Positions 1 to 7,731 are shown, counted from the first letter of the stretch. The stretch is DNA of 9,550 nt from Fusobacteriota bacterium (GCA_026387965.1 JAPLKR010000075.1:1-9550); one strand, 5' to 3'. The notes: generated by a model from the sequence alone, not told the origin. Made by a program: numbers and translations.

Positions 1-47
1 ATAATTTACTTTTAATATTAGATAAGCTCCTTCCCTTCTGTCAATTC

Positions 48-1178
48 TTATGCCTTGCCCCACACCTGATCATAATTTTTTTGTAAATAAGCATATCTTC
101 CTAAAAGTTGTGTTTTCTCTCTTTCGACGCTGCCACCTTGAAGTTTTTCGATATACTCTGTTGCCTTTGCTAGATTCCCTTGCCTCTGATTTGATAGACC
201 AATGTAATAATTCACACTATTTGAACTCTCCCGTTTTAGCAGTTCTAACCCGTATTTTTCAGCTGCCACGTACTGTTTTAAAGAGTAGAGTAAATAGAGC
301 TTCTGCTCCTGAATATAGCGTTCATTATCGCGTTTTAAAAGTTCATTATCTACCGCTAAAGCAGATTTATTGTCAGAGATACCAATAAAATAGTTTGAAA
401 TTTTCTGTAAATCTGGTGTAGTAAGAGTTGATAAAGCAGAAAAATTCTCCTCGTACATCACACTCACGACATTTTGATAGTAAATAGAGTCCTTGCTAAG
501 ACGTTGTAGTGCCCTCTTTTCGTAGGTTGACGCTGACGATCTATATCCGTTTATAAAGAGCTCTCTGTCACATTTTTCAGACATCTCATTTCTATTTAGC
601 TTTTGGTAACTTAAAGAGATAACCTCTTTCATCTCATATGGGGAATCATTTGTTCTTTTTGCCCACTCAATGGCTCGAATATACTCTCCATTTTGAAAGT
701 AAGACTTTGCAAGATAATATTCAACATAACTTTTCAATAGGTCGCTGCTACTCATTCCTTTTAATATACCTTCAAAAGTAGTTGTTGCTTCTGGATATTT
801 TTTCTCCTCATAGAGAATAATCCCTTGATTGATAGCAAAATACTCCGGTACAACACTCTTTTGCTCCTTAACCGTTAAATTAGTGCGCAAAGTAGGTAAT
901 CTTTCTGATTTCAACGTACTTACAACACTCTTACTCTGAACTGTCCCAAGTTTTGAAATTTTTACAAAAGTGGGCATTGAACTCTCGAATGTTTTTATTT
1001 TTGAAGAAGGGGTAATGCCTGCAACACTACACTCTTTTACTAAGTTCGTGGTCTTTGGTTTCACCGGAGTATAAGTAAGTTCCGAACTCCCAGATATAGT
1101 GGTAGCTCCCCCATTAGCCCCATATATTCCAATTGAGAGCATTATTATGCTAATAATGATTAGCTGTTTTTTTCTCAT
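48..1178 (-). CDS. Exported TPR-repeat protein of unknown function
   Basis: The 376-residue product begins with a basic N-terminus (MRKK) and a hydrophobic stretch to about residue 20, a likely Sec signal peptide ending near IYGA. Residues 25-108 are Ser/Thr/Lys-rich and probably unstructured. From about 111 onward there are helical pairs with the TPR pattern: 111-140 (EEKKYPEATTTFEGIL), 150-178 (LAKSYFQNGEYIRAIEWA), 292-318 (LLYSLKQYVAAEKYGLELL), 322-347 and 354-373. The TPR part is most likely a protein-protein scaffold in the periplasm or at the cell surface. The start at 1178 is supported by GGGGAG about six bases upstream and by a good promoter further up. It is transcribed divergently from the sulfur reductase gene. 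I see no catalytic motif, and the exact role is unknown. The export call is more secure than any function. Confidence 0.8.
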   Translation of the reverse strand: MRKKQLIIISIIMLSIGIYGANGGATTISGSSELTYTPVKPKTTNLVKECSVAGITPSSKIKTFESSMPTFVKISKLGTVQSKSVVSTLKSERLPTLRTNLTVKEQKSVVPEYFAINQGIILYEEKKYPEATTTFEGILKGMSSSDLLKSYVEYYLAKSYFQNGEYIRAIEWAKRTNDSPYEMKEVISLSYQKLNRNEMSEKCDRELFINGYRSSASTYEKRALQRLSKDSIYYQNVVSVMYEENFSALSTLTTPDLQKISNYFIGISDNKSALAVDNELLKRDNERYIQEQKLYLLYSLKQYVAAEKYGLELLKRESSNSVNYYIGLSNQRQGNLAKATEYIEKLQGGSVEREKTQLLGRYAYLQKNYDQVWGKA

Positions 1179-1208
1179 TGATTTCTCCCCAGAATTACTT
1201 TTATTACT

Positions 1209-1237
1209 ATTTTACTCCTTCATAATACTAATGTCAA
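1209..1237 (-). promoter_or_regulatory. Promoter of the TPR-protein gene
   Basis: On the minus strand a perfect -35 TTGACA (1232-1237) is separated by 17 bases from TAAAAT (1209-1214), which matches the -10 consensus at five of six positions. Transcription would start near 1202, giving a leader of roughly 25 bases before the start codon at 1178. It lies back to back with the promoter of the plus-strand reductase gene. Confidence 0.7.
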
Positions 1238-1296
1238 TTAATGAAAATTTAATATTTATTATTTAACAATTTATTTTCAAAATACAAAATAATATC

Positions 1297-1325
1297 TTGA
1301 CTTTTTTATATTACTGTATTATAAT
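1297..1325 (+). promoter_or_regulatory. Promoter of the sulfur reductase-trxA unit
   Basis: TTGACT (1297-1302, five of six matches) is followed by a 17-base spacer and a perfect TATAAT (1320-1325). A second overlapping TATAAT at 1325-1330 has too long a spacer (22) to be the main -10. A strong AGGAGG ribosome site at 1357-1362 lies nine bases before the ATG at 1372. The region upstream is very AT-rich, with a weak inverted repeat TGAAAAT (1242-1248) / ATTTTCA (1273-1279). I cannot recognise a known regulator site. Confidence 0.75.
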
Positions 1326-1371
1326 ATAATCATGAACATTAATCTTTAGAAAATTTAGGAGGAAAAAAATA

Positions 1372-3831
1372 ATGAAAGTATTAATCGTAGGCGGTGTGGC
1401 TGGTGGTGCAACATTTGCAGCTAGATTTAGAAGATTAAATGAGTCGGCAGAAATTATAATGTTTGAAAAAGGAAAACACATTAGTTTTGCAAACTGCGGT
1501 CTTCCCTATCATATAGGGGACGTCATTAAATCAAGAGAAGAACTTTTACTACAAACACCTGCTACTATGAAGGGAATGTTCAATCTTGATGTAAGGATTG
1601 AACAAGAGATTACAGCTATTGATAAAGTAAAAAAAGAGGTTGAAGTTAAAAACCTTGCAACGGGAGAAATTTATAAAGAACGCTATGATAAACTGATTTT
1701 ATCTCCAGGGGCGAGTCCTATCAAACCACCTATTCCTGGAATTAATTCAAAACACATCTTTACCTTAAGAAACGTTACCGATATGGATAAAATTATCGCT
1801 TCTATGAAATCTACACACCCTAAGCGTGCGGTCATCATCGGAGGTGGGTTTATCGGTGTAGAAGTGGCAGAAAACCTTCATGACAGAGGGATGAAAGTAA
1901 CCATTGTGGAAATGCTAGATCAACTAATGGGGCCTATTGACAAAGAGATGTCTGCATTTTTACACCAACACATAAAAGATAAGAATGTAGAATTGTATCT
2001 TAAAAATGGCGTTGCGACTTTTTCTGAAAAAGATGACCATACGGTTATTACCCTTCAAGATGGAACACTGCTTAAAGCGGACCTCATTATTCTTTCAATT
2101 GGAGTAGCTGCTGAGACAAAACTTGCTAAAGAGGCTGGCCTCACACTTGACCGCGGTATTATCGTTAATGAAAAATTCCAAACAAGTGATGAAAATATCT
2201 ATGCTGTGGGAGATGCTATCGTTGTTAAGCACTATCTAACCGGTGAACCAACCATGATTCCTCTTGCATGGCCTGCAAACCGCCAAGCACGTATTCTTGC
2301 CGACATCATTTCAGGAAAAAAAGCAAGCTATCCTGGAACGCTAGGAACTTCTATCTTAAAAGCTTTTGACTTAACCATCGCAGCAACTGGACTTAATGAG
2401 AAAATTCTTATTAAAATGGGCAAAAAATTTCATAAAGTTTATACAAGCGACAATGATCATGCTGGATACTACCCAGGTGCGACTAAAATGACAACAAAAC
2501 TTCTTTTTGATGAAAAAGGGGCTATTTTAGGAGCTCAAATCGTTGGAATTAATGGTGTTGATAAACGAATTGATGTTATCGCAACAGCAATTAAAGGAAA
2601 ACTCTCAGTTTATGACCTTCAAAATATTGAAGTTGCATACGCTCCACCATTTAGCAGTGCAAAAGATCCAGTAAACATAGCGGGCTATGTGGCTTCAAAT
2701 GTTCTTGAGGGAGATTTGAAACTGTTCTACATTGAAGATTTAGATACACTTGATATGAGTAAAACTCAGATTATTGACGTTAGAGAGCCAGAAATTCATG
2801 AACTTGGAAGTGTAAATGAGGCTATCAACATCCCACTAAAACAGCTTCGTGCAAGTCTAAATAAATTAGACAAATCAAAAACCATCATTGTACAGTGCCA
2901 AACAGGTAAAACTTCTTATTTTGCCTATACACTTCTTCAAAATCTTGGATATGATGTAAGAAACCTCGCAGGTGGATACAATCTGTATTCTACGATGAAT
3001 GCCCAGCAAGATAATCCAGGAATTTTCAACTTTGACGCACTCGAGAGAACTCTTAAAAAAACTCATCATGACGTAAAGCCTCAAACTGAAAAGAATAATG
3101 TACAAATTAAAGTTGACGCATGTGGTCTTAACTGCCCTGGTCCAATTATCAAAGTATTCGAAAATATTAAAAATTTAAGCGATGGCGAAGTTTTAGAAGT
3201 AACTGCTACAGATTTAGGATTTACAAGAGATATTAAAGCTTGGGCTGAAAAGACTGGCAATGAAATTTTATACCTTGAAACTGAAAGTGGTGTTATCAAA
3301 GCACAAATTAAGAAAAAAGTGGGGTCTCCCATAATACCTGGGGCGACTTATACTCCCGTAAAAGATGGTCAAACTCTCGTTGTTTTTAGTAACGACCTTG
3401 ATAAAGCTATTGCAACATTTATCATCGCTAACGGTGGCATAACCATGGGAAAAAAAGTAACGCTTTTCTTTACATTTTGGGGGCTTTCTATTTTAAGAAA
3501 AGAGAACTCTCCAAAAACAACAAAACGTGGTATTCACAAAATGTTTGGTGCGATGATGCCTAAGGGGAGTTTAAAGCTTCCTCTTTCTAAAATGAACTTT
3601 GCCGGTATGGGTCCTAAAATGATTAGAGGTCTTATGAACGATTACAACGTTCCTACACTCCACTCTATGATAGCGACATTTATTATCAATGGTGGAAAGA
3701 TTATGGCGTGTCAAATGTCCATGGAACTTATGGGAATTACAAGAGAAGAACTTATCGATGGTATCGAAGTGGGTGGCGTAGCTACTTATTTGAGCGCAAC
3801 AGACAATGCAAACTTAAACTTATTTATCTAA
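1372..3831 (+). CDS. CoA-disulfide/persulfide reductase fused to rhodanese, TusA and DsrE domains
   Basis: This 819-residue cytoplasmic flavoprotein joins four modules. Residues 1-445 are a CoA-disulfide reductase-type pyridine nucleotide-disulfide oxidoreductase: FAD-binding GGVAGG (7-12), the single redox cysteine C42 in SFANCGLPY, NAD(P)H-binding GGGFIGVE (157-164), a second FAD motif YAVGD (277-281), and the dimerisation end YAPPFSSAKDPVN. Residues 452-545 are a rhodanese with active-site C509 in CQTGKT. Residues 578-648 are a TusA/SirA domain with C584 and the signature CPGP (588-591). Residues 665-819 are a DsrE-family domain with a cysteine at 780. Reductase-rhodanese relatives reduce CoA disulfides, CoA persulfides and polysulfides; TusA and DsrE proteins pass sulfane sulfur between cysteines. 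I infer an NAD(P)H-driven sulfane-sulfur reductase or carrier. All key cysteines are present. The true substrate (CoA persulfide, polysulfide, elemental sulfur) cannot be told from sequence. trxA follows 61 bases downstream. Confidence 0.92.
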   Translation: MKVLIVGGVAGGATFAARFRRLNESAEIIMFEKGKHISFANCGLPYHIGDVIKSREELLLQTPATMKGMFNLDVRIEQEITAIDKVKKEVEVKNLATGEIYKERYDKLILSPGASPIKPPIPGINSKHIFTLRNVTDMDKIIASMKSTHPKRAVIIGGGFIGVEVAENLHDRGMKVTIVEMLDQLMGPIDKEMSAFLHQHIKDKNVELYLKNGVATFSEKDDHTVITLQDGTLLKADLIILSIGVAAETKLAKEAGLTLDRGIIVNEKFQTSDENIYAVGDAIVVKHYLTGEPTMIPLAWPANRQARILADIISGKKASYPGTLGTSILKAFDLTIAATGLNEKILIKMGKKFHKVYTSDNDHAGYYPGATKMTTKLLFDEKGAILGAQIVGINGVDKRIDVIATAIKGKLSVYDLQNIEVAYAPPFSSAKDPVNIAGYVASNVLEGDLKLFYIEDLDTLDMSKTQIIDVREPEIHELGSVNEAINIPLKQLRASLNKLDKSKTIIVQCQTGKTSYFAYTLLQNLGYDVRNLAGGYNLYSTMNAQQDNPGIFNFDALERTLKKTHHDVKPQTEKNNVQIKVDACGLNCPGPIIKVFENIKNLSDGEVLEVTATDLGFTRDIKAWAEKTGNEILYLETESGVIKAQIKKKVGSPIIPGATYTPVKDGQTLVVFSNDLDKAIATFIIANGGITMGKKVTLFFTFWGLSILRKENSPKTTKRGIHKMFGAMMPKGSLKLPLSKMNFAGMGPKMIRGLMNDYNVPTLHSMIATFIINGGKIMACQMSMELMGITREELIDGIEVGGVATYLSATDNANLNLFI

Positions 3832-3856
3832 ATTTCTTTATGAAACTCACAATTTA

Positions 3857-3865
3857 TGGTATAAT
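3857..3865 (+). promoter_or_regulatory. Possible internal extended -10 promoter for trxA
   Basis: In the 61-base gap before trxA there is TGG followed by a perfect TATAAT (3860-3865), an extended -10 (TGnTATAAT). The -35 position at 3837-3842 (TTTATG) is poor. It may let thioredoxin be made independently of the upstream reductase, in addition to read-through. The ribosome site GGAGG (3882-3886) is six bases before the ATG. Confidence 0.5.
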
Positions 3866-3892
3866 AAGCATATAAAATTATGGAGGATTAAA

Positions 3893-4207
3893 ATGAGTGT
3901 AAAACATATAACTGAAGCAGAATTTGTTGCAGAGATTTCAAGTGGAAAAGTAACTTTAGTAGACTTTTATGCAGATTGGTGTGGACCTTGCAAAATGCTT
4001 GGACCTATTTTAGAGCAAATTTCTGGAGAGATGCCAAATGTTAACATTATAAAAGTAAACGTAGATAACGATCAAAACTTAGCCATGCAATTTAATGTGA
4101 GAAGTATCCCTACAATGGTTCTATTCAAAGACGGAAAGCCTGTAGAAACCATGATCGGACTTCTTTCAAAACCTGCACTTGTGCAAAAACTTTCTGCTCT
4201 AGTCTAA
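3893..4207 (+). CDS. trxA: Thioredoxin
   Basis: This 104-residue protein matches thioredoxin along its whole length. It has the redox motif WCGPC at 29-33 in the context VDFYADWCGPCK, the buried acidic residue D24, and the cis-proline loop SIPT at 72-75 (P74 side of the fold) followed by MVLFKDGKP. Cytoplasmic thioredoxin uses electrons from thioredoxin reductase to reduce protein disulfides and persulfides. No thioredoxin reductase gene lies in this window, though the upstream flavoprotein is in the same broad superfamily. Its position directly behind the CoA-disulfide/rhodanese/TusA/DsrE fusion suggests it helps release sulfur from, or re-reduce, that enzyme; this is inference from context. 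The start is supported by GGAGG at 3882-3886. The C-terminal segment reads GLLSKPAL where many relatives have GAxxKxxL, a minor variation. Confidence 0.95.
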   Translation: MSVKHITEAEFVAEISSGKVTLVDFYADWCGPCKMLGPILEQISGEMPNVNIIKVNVDNDQNLAMQFNVRSIPTMVLFKDGKPVETMIGLLSKPALVQKLSALV

Positions 4208-4213
4208 ATAATT

Positions 4214-4252
4214 AAAGGCTCTCAGTCCAAAATGGACTAAGAGCCTTTTTTT
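4214..4252 (+). terminator. Intrinsic terminator after trxA
   Basis: GGCTCT (4217-4222) pairs with AGAGCC (4240-4245) and AGTCCA (4224-4229) pairs with TGGACT (4233-4238). There is one C/A mismatch between the two stem parts and an AAA loop, followed by seven T residues (4246-4252). It begins seven bases after the trxA stop and closes the reductase-trxA unit. The A-run at 4214-4216 gives only weak activity on the other strand. Confidence 0.93.
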
Positions 4253-4284
4253 GTGATATTTTTACGTAAATGTCTTTTGAAGAG

Positions 4285-4318
4285 TTTTATATACACTACA
4301 GATTTAGTGTATATAAAA
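4285..4318. repeat. Perfect AT-rich inverted repeat between convergent genes
   Basis: TTTTATATACACTA (4285-4298) and TAGTGTATATAAAA (4305-4318) are exact 14-base reverse complements around a six-base CAGATT loop. It sits between the trxA terminator and the stop codon of the L,D-transpeptidase gene. Neither strand has a run of T directly after the stem, so it is not a textbook intrinsic terminator. It could still form the 3' end of the minus-strand transcript or be a protein-binding palindrome. Flanking AAGAG (4280-4284) can also pair with CTCTT (4333-4337), which includes the end of the minus-strand gene. Confidence 0.75.
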
Positions 4319-4335
4319 AGACTATATCTGCTCTC

Positions 4336-5073
4336 TTAATTATCTCTAATAACAACCGTAGTGCCTACATTTACTTGTCGATATAAACTCCGTGCATCTT
4401 GCGTGCTCATTCTAATACATCCATGAGATGCATCATACCCAATTCCACCAAGTAAAGTTGAATGAATCATAATGCCATAACCTGTTCTTCCTGCAGCAAC
4501 ATCCTCTTTATTGGGATAATTAAGTATCATTGCCACACCACCATTGCCCCCGTCTGGTGGCATGAAATACTCTTTTTGGAGGTCTTCCCACTGCTTATTA
4601 CTATTAAATTGAGGCACATAGTAACCACCATCTTCATTTGCATAGCAAGATGCTTTAAATGCAATTTGATATATTCCAATCGGTGTTTTTCCATCTCCTG
4701 AACTTGTTTTTCCCATTCCATTTTTTCCAACAGCCACGGGATAAGAGGACAGCAATTTTCCAGCACTATTATATAAATCAAGAATATGGGAATTGCCATG
4801 CAGGACAATATAGTTGTTCTGTGCTATTGTAAAATTAGGAATAACAATGGTGCCTATTTTTGGTTTTCTTGTCGTTGAAGTTAAGACTGGGTTTCCTCTA
4901 ATGGTTAACCCCGTTGGCTTTCCAGCTAAAAAATCATTATTTGAACTTCCTGAGATGTTTTTTAATTCGTTTTTATGAGGCATTAATGTTGTACTTGCGC
5001 CACTCATTGTATCCGCAAAAACTATACATGAAAAACATAGTATAAACATAATGCCATAAATAAATTTTCGCAT
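4336..5073 (-). CDS. Exported L,D-transpeptidase (YkuD domain)
   Basis: The 245-residue product has a Sec signal peptide (MRKFIYGIMFILCFSCIVFA, likely cleaved after residue 20) and a Ser/Thr-rich linker to about residue 75. A YkuD/L,D-transpeptidase catalytic domain covers about 83-243. The catalytic signature is complete: H204 in IMIHST and S216-H217-G218-C219-I220-R221 in ASHGCIRM, with C219 as nucleophile. The SSGDGKTPIGIYQI segment (124-137) is also typical. Such enzymes act outside the cytoplasmic membrane on peptidoglycan stem peptides, forming 3-3 crosslinks, attaching proteins or exchanging D-amino acids; which of these cannot be decided here. No peptidoglycan-binding (LysM or PG_binding_1) domain is present, and the protein is compact. 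AAGGAAAGG lies upstream of the start. It follows clpB on the same strand but has its own -10 and lies after the clpB terminator. Confidence 0.92.
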   Translation of the reverse strand: MRKFIYGIMFILCFSCIVFADTMSGASTTLMPHKNELKNISGSSNNDFLAGKPTGLTIRGNPVLTSTTRKPKIGTIVIPNFTIAQNNYIVLHGNSHILDLYNSAGKLLSSYPVAVGKNGMGKTSSGDGKTPIGIYQIAFKASCYANEDGGYYVPQFNSNKQWEDLQKEYFMPPDGGNGGVAMILNYPNKEDVAAGRTGYGIMIHSTLLGGIGYDASHGCIRMSTQDARSLYRQVNVGTTVVIRDN

Positions 5074-5111
5074 TTTACTGCCTTTCCTTGGTTATTTCAA
5101 TACTCTTTCAT

Positions 5112-5120
5112 ATTATATCA
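5112..5120 (-). promoter_or_regulatory. Extended -10 promoter of the L,D-transpeptidase gene
   Basis: On the minus strand TGA is followed by a perfect TATAAT (5112-5117), an extended -10 (TGnTATAAT), about 39 bases before the start codon. The -35 region falls at the clpB terminator arm and is poor (TTTATT with a 17-base spacer). Promoter and clpB terminator are therefore packed together. Confidence 0.6.
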
Positions 5121-5133
5121 TAGAAAGTCATTC

Positions 5134-5166
5134 AAATAAAGAGACGGCAATGCCGTCTCTTTATTT
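5134..5166 (-). terminator. Intrinsic terminator of clpB, overlapping its stop codon
   Basis: AAATAAAGAGACGGC (5134-5148) and GCCGTCTCTTTATTT (5152-5166) form a perfect 15-base stem with an AAT loop. On the minus strand the GC-rich core is followed by TCTCTTTATTT, supplying the U-rich tail. The stop codon of clpB (5161-5163) lies inside the stem, so the end of the gene is part of the terminator. Confidence 0.85.
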
Positions 5167-7731
5167 TTGTTTAAATACTAAGCGGTCATTTTCTAAAGAA
5201 ATTTCAACTTTGCTATTTGGTTGTATCGTTCCTTTTAAAAGTGCTCTTCCTAAATTGGTTTCAATCTCTCTTTGAATGTAACGTTTTAATGGCCTTGCAC
5301 CATATACCACATCATACCCTGCAGACCCAATAAAGTCTAATGCACTCTCGGTTGCAATCACTTCAATATTTTGCTCTCTTAATAGCGTATTGATTTCGCT
5401 TAGGAGAAGTGTTACAATAATTCTAATTTGTGCTTGTCTCAGAGGTTTGAACATCACAATTTCATCAATACGGTTCAGAAATTCTGGTCTAAAATTTCCT
5501 CTTAGCCTCTCCATAACCGCCTCGCGAGTGCTCTCTGAAAGCTCTGGATCTTGGGTGATATATTCACTCCCAATATTTGAGGTTAGAATAATAAGCGTAT
5601 TTTTAAAATTTACTATTTTTCCTTTACCATCAGTCAACCGCCCGTCATCAAGAAGCTGGAGTAGAATATTAAATACATCACTATGCGCCTTTTCTATCTC
5701 GTCAAACAGTATCACACTATAAGGTTTTCTTCTCACTGCTTCAGTAAGTTGTCCTCCCTCTTCATATCCAACATACCCAGGAGGGGCTCCAATAAGACGA
5801 GTTGTGCTAAATTTATCCATATATTCTGACATATCTATTCGAATCAATGTATCACTACTGTCAAAAAGATCCTTTGCAAGCTCCTTTGCGAGGTGCGTTT
5901 TCCCTACCCCCGTTGGTCCAAGAAATATAAAACTTCCTATTGGTCTTTCAGGATTTTTCAGTCCTGCTCTTGCACGAATAATAGCATCTGAAATAACCGA
6001 AATCCCCTCCTCTTGTCCAATGACATGAGTGTTCAATCTATCTGCTAAATAAAGCACTTTCACGCGCTCACCCTCTAGCAACTTAGATACAGGTATGCCC
6101 GTCCATTTTGAGATGATTTCTGATATCTCTTCAGTCCTCACTTCTTCTTTAATGAGTCTAACGCTATGTTCTTTGGTATTCTGAAGATTTATCTCCTCTT
6201 GCTTTAAGGAATTTTCTAATGCAGGAAGCTTACCATACTTTAACTCAGCAAGTTGGTTTAAATCATACTCCCGCTCAGCCTCTAAAATAGCATGATTCAC
6301 TTTCTCAATTTCAAGCTTAATCTCTTTGATTTTAGAAATTTCTCTCTTTTCAACATCGAGCTTTGCCTGTAAGGCATTTCTTCTCTCTTGAAGTTCCGCC
6401 ACCTCTTTTTCTAATTTTTCTAACCTTCCCTTTGAGAGTTCATCTTTCTCTTTTTTTAGGGCCTCTCGCTCGATATCAAGTTGCATGATTTTTCTTGAAA
6501 GTTCATCTAACTCTGCTGGTTGACTATCCATCTCTGTTCTTATCATTGCAGCAGCTTCGTCAATGAGGTCTATGGCTTTATCAGGTAGAAACCTGTCGCT
6601 GATATAACGACTTGAAAGTGTTGAAGCTGCAACAATAGCACCATCAGATATTCTAACCCCGTGGTGAAGCTCAAACCGCTCTTTAAGCCCCCGCAAGATG
6701 GATATACTATCCTCTATACTTGGCTCCTCAACGAGAATAGGTTGAAACCGTCTCTCTAATGCCGGATCTTTCTCGATATGCTTACGAAACTCATCGATGG
6801 TCGTTGCACCGATACATCTCAAATCTCCACGGGAAAGGGCTGGTTTCAACAAATTTCCCGCATCCATAGCACCACTATTTCGACCTGCCCCAACAATAGT
6901 ATGAATTTCATCGATGAACAAAATAATTTGGCCATCTGATTTTACAATCTCGGTCATGACAGCCTTTAAACGTTCTTCAAACTCACCTTGATACTTAGCC
7001 CCAGCTATAAGCGATCCCATATCAAGGGAAAAAATAGTTCTGTTTTTCAAACTTTCTGGAACATCACCTTTAAGTATTCTCTGTGCAAGTCCCTCTACAA
7101 TGGCCGTTTTCCCTACTCCAGGATCTCCGATAAGAATGGGGTTGTTTTTAGTTCGTCTTGAGAGAATTCTTATCGCTCTACGAATTTCCTCATCTCTTCC
7201 AATAACTGGGTCTAACTTTCCTGCTCGGGCAAGGGCTAAAAGGTCTTTTCCAAATTTTTCAAGAACATTATAAGTCCCTTCAGGATTTTTACTATTGACT
7301 CTTTGGTTACCTCTAATTTTCTTCAAAGCCGTTTCTATCTCTTTTAATTCTACAAGCTTTGCAAGCCAACTTACTTTTTCAATAGCACTAAGGAAAAGAT
7401 GCTCAACAGAGATATAGCTGTCACCCATTCTTTCCATAATTTTCTCTGCGCTATTGAGCAGTTCAAGTGTAGGGGGCGAAATATAAATATTTGAACTACT
7501 TTGTATCTCTACTTTTGGACGAGCTGAAAGGTGAGTTTTACACTCTATCTCAATAGATGATGGGGCTATATTAGCATGCTTTAAAATTTGTGGTACAATG
7601 CCTTCATTTTGATAGAGCATAGCATAAATAAGATGCTCTGGTTCTATCATCTGGTTTTTATATTTCTGTGCAATAGAATTTGCTTCTGATACGACCTCTA
7701 AACTTTTTTGTGTTAATTTTTCTTGATTCAT
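5161..7731 (-). CDS. clpB: ATP-dependent protein disaggregase ClpB
   Basis: The 856-residue product is a full-length ClpB/Hsp104-type AAA+ unfoldase, which forms hexamers and threads aggregated proteins through its pore, normally with DnaK. Domains in order: Clp N-domain (about 1-145); first AAA+ module with Walker A GDPGVGKT (202-209), pore loop KYQG (246-249), Walker B LFIDE (271-275) and the ERRF arginine segment (326-329); the coiled-coil middle domain that separates ClpB from ClpA/ClpC (about 405-525); second AAA+ module with Walker A GPTGVGKT (605-612), pore loop GYVG (652-655), Walker B ILFDE (674-678), NRID (753-756) and sensor-2 GARPLKR (811-817). All nucleotide-binding residues look intact. 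The start at 7731 is backed by GAGGAGG just upstream. Two CIRCE operators and a perfect consensus promoter indicate HrcA-controlled heat-shock expression. No dnaK, grpE or hrcA is in the window. Confidence 0.98.
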   Translation of the reverse strand: MNQEKLTQKSLEVVSEANSIAQKYKNQMIEPEHLIYAMLYQNEGIVPQILKHANIAPSSIEIECKTHLSARPKVEIQSSSNIYISPPTLELLNSAEKIMERMGDSYISVEHLFLSAIEKVSWLAKLVELKEIETALKKIRGNQRVNSKNPEGTYNVLEKFGKDLLALARAGKLDPVIGRDEEIRRAIRILSRRTKNNPILIGDPGVGKTAIVEGLAQRILKGDVPESLKNRTIFSLDMGSLIAGAKYQGEFEERLKAVMTEIVKSDGQIILFIDEIHTIVGAGRNSGAMDAGNLLKPALSRGDLRCIGATTIDEFRKHIEKDPALERRFQPILVEEPSIEDSISILRGLKERFELHHGVRISDGAIVAASTLSSRYISDRFLPDKAIDLIDEAAAMIRTEMDSQPAELDELSRKIMQLDIEREALKKEKDELSKGRLEKLEKEVAELQERRNALQAKLDVEKREISKIKEIKLEIEKVNHAILEAEREYDLNQLAELKYGKLPALENSLKQEEINLQNTKEHSVRLIKEEVRTEEISEIISKWTGIPVSKLLEGERVKVLYLADRLNTHVIGQEEGISVISDAIIRARAGLKNPERPIGSFIFLGPTGVGKTHLAKELAKDLFDSSDTLIRIDMSEYMDKFSTTRLIGAPPGYVGYEEGGQLTEAVRRKPYSVILFDEIEKAHSDVFNILLQLLDDGRLTDGKGKIVNFKNTLIILTSNIGSEYITQDPELSESTREAVMERLRGNFRPEFLNRIDEIVMFKPLRQAQIRIIVTLLLSEINTLLREQNIEVIATESALDFIGSAGYDVVYGARPLKRYIQREIETNLGRALLKGTIQPNSKVEISLENDRLVFKQK

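Noticed and set aside
50-388. Plus-strand open frame of about 110 codons
   Set aside because: It lies entirely antisense to the TPR-protein gene, has no ribosome site, and its Leu/Arg/Cys-rich translation is typical of a shadow frame.
1242-1279. Operator palindrome between the divergent promoters
   Set aside because: TGAAAAT/ATTTTCA arms are only seven bases, AT-rich and 24 bases apart, so chance is the simplest explanation.
2875-3332. Two minus-strand open frames inside the sulfur reductase gene
   Set aside because: Both are antisense to well-conserved rhodanese and TusA domains and lack promoters or ribosome sites.
4285-4318. Calling the 14-base inverted repeat an intrinsic terminator
   Set aside because: The stem is almost all A/T and no T-run follows on either strand, so it was listed as an inverted repeat only.
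4462-4808. Open frames on both strands across the L,D-transpeptidase gene
   Set aside because: They overlap the catalytic domain, which has an intact family signature in its own frame; the others look like chance.
5014-5073. Lipoprotein signal (lipobox) in the L,D-transpeptidase
   Set aside because: The residues before C16 are CFS and the earlier LC at 12-13 is also non-canonical; a signal peptidase I site after IVFA fits better.
5390-6028. Plus-strand open frames opposite clpB
   Set aside because: They are antisense to the conserved second AAA+ module and have no initiation signals.
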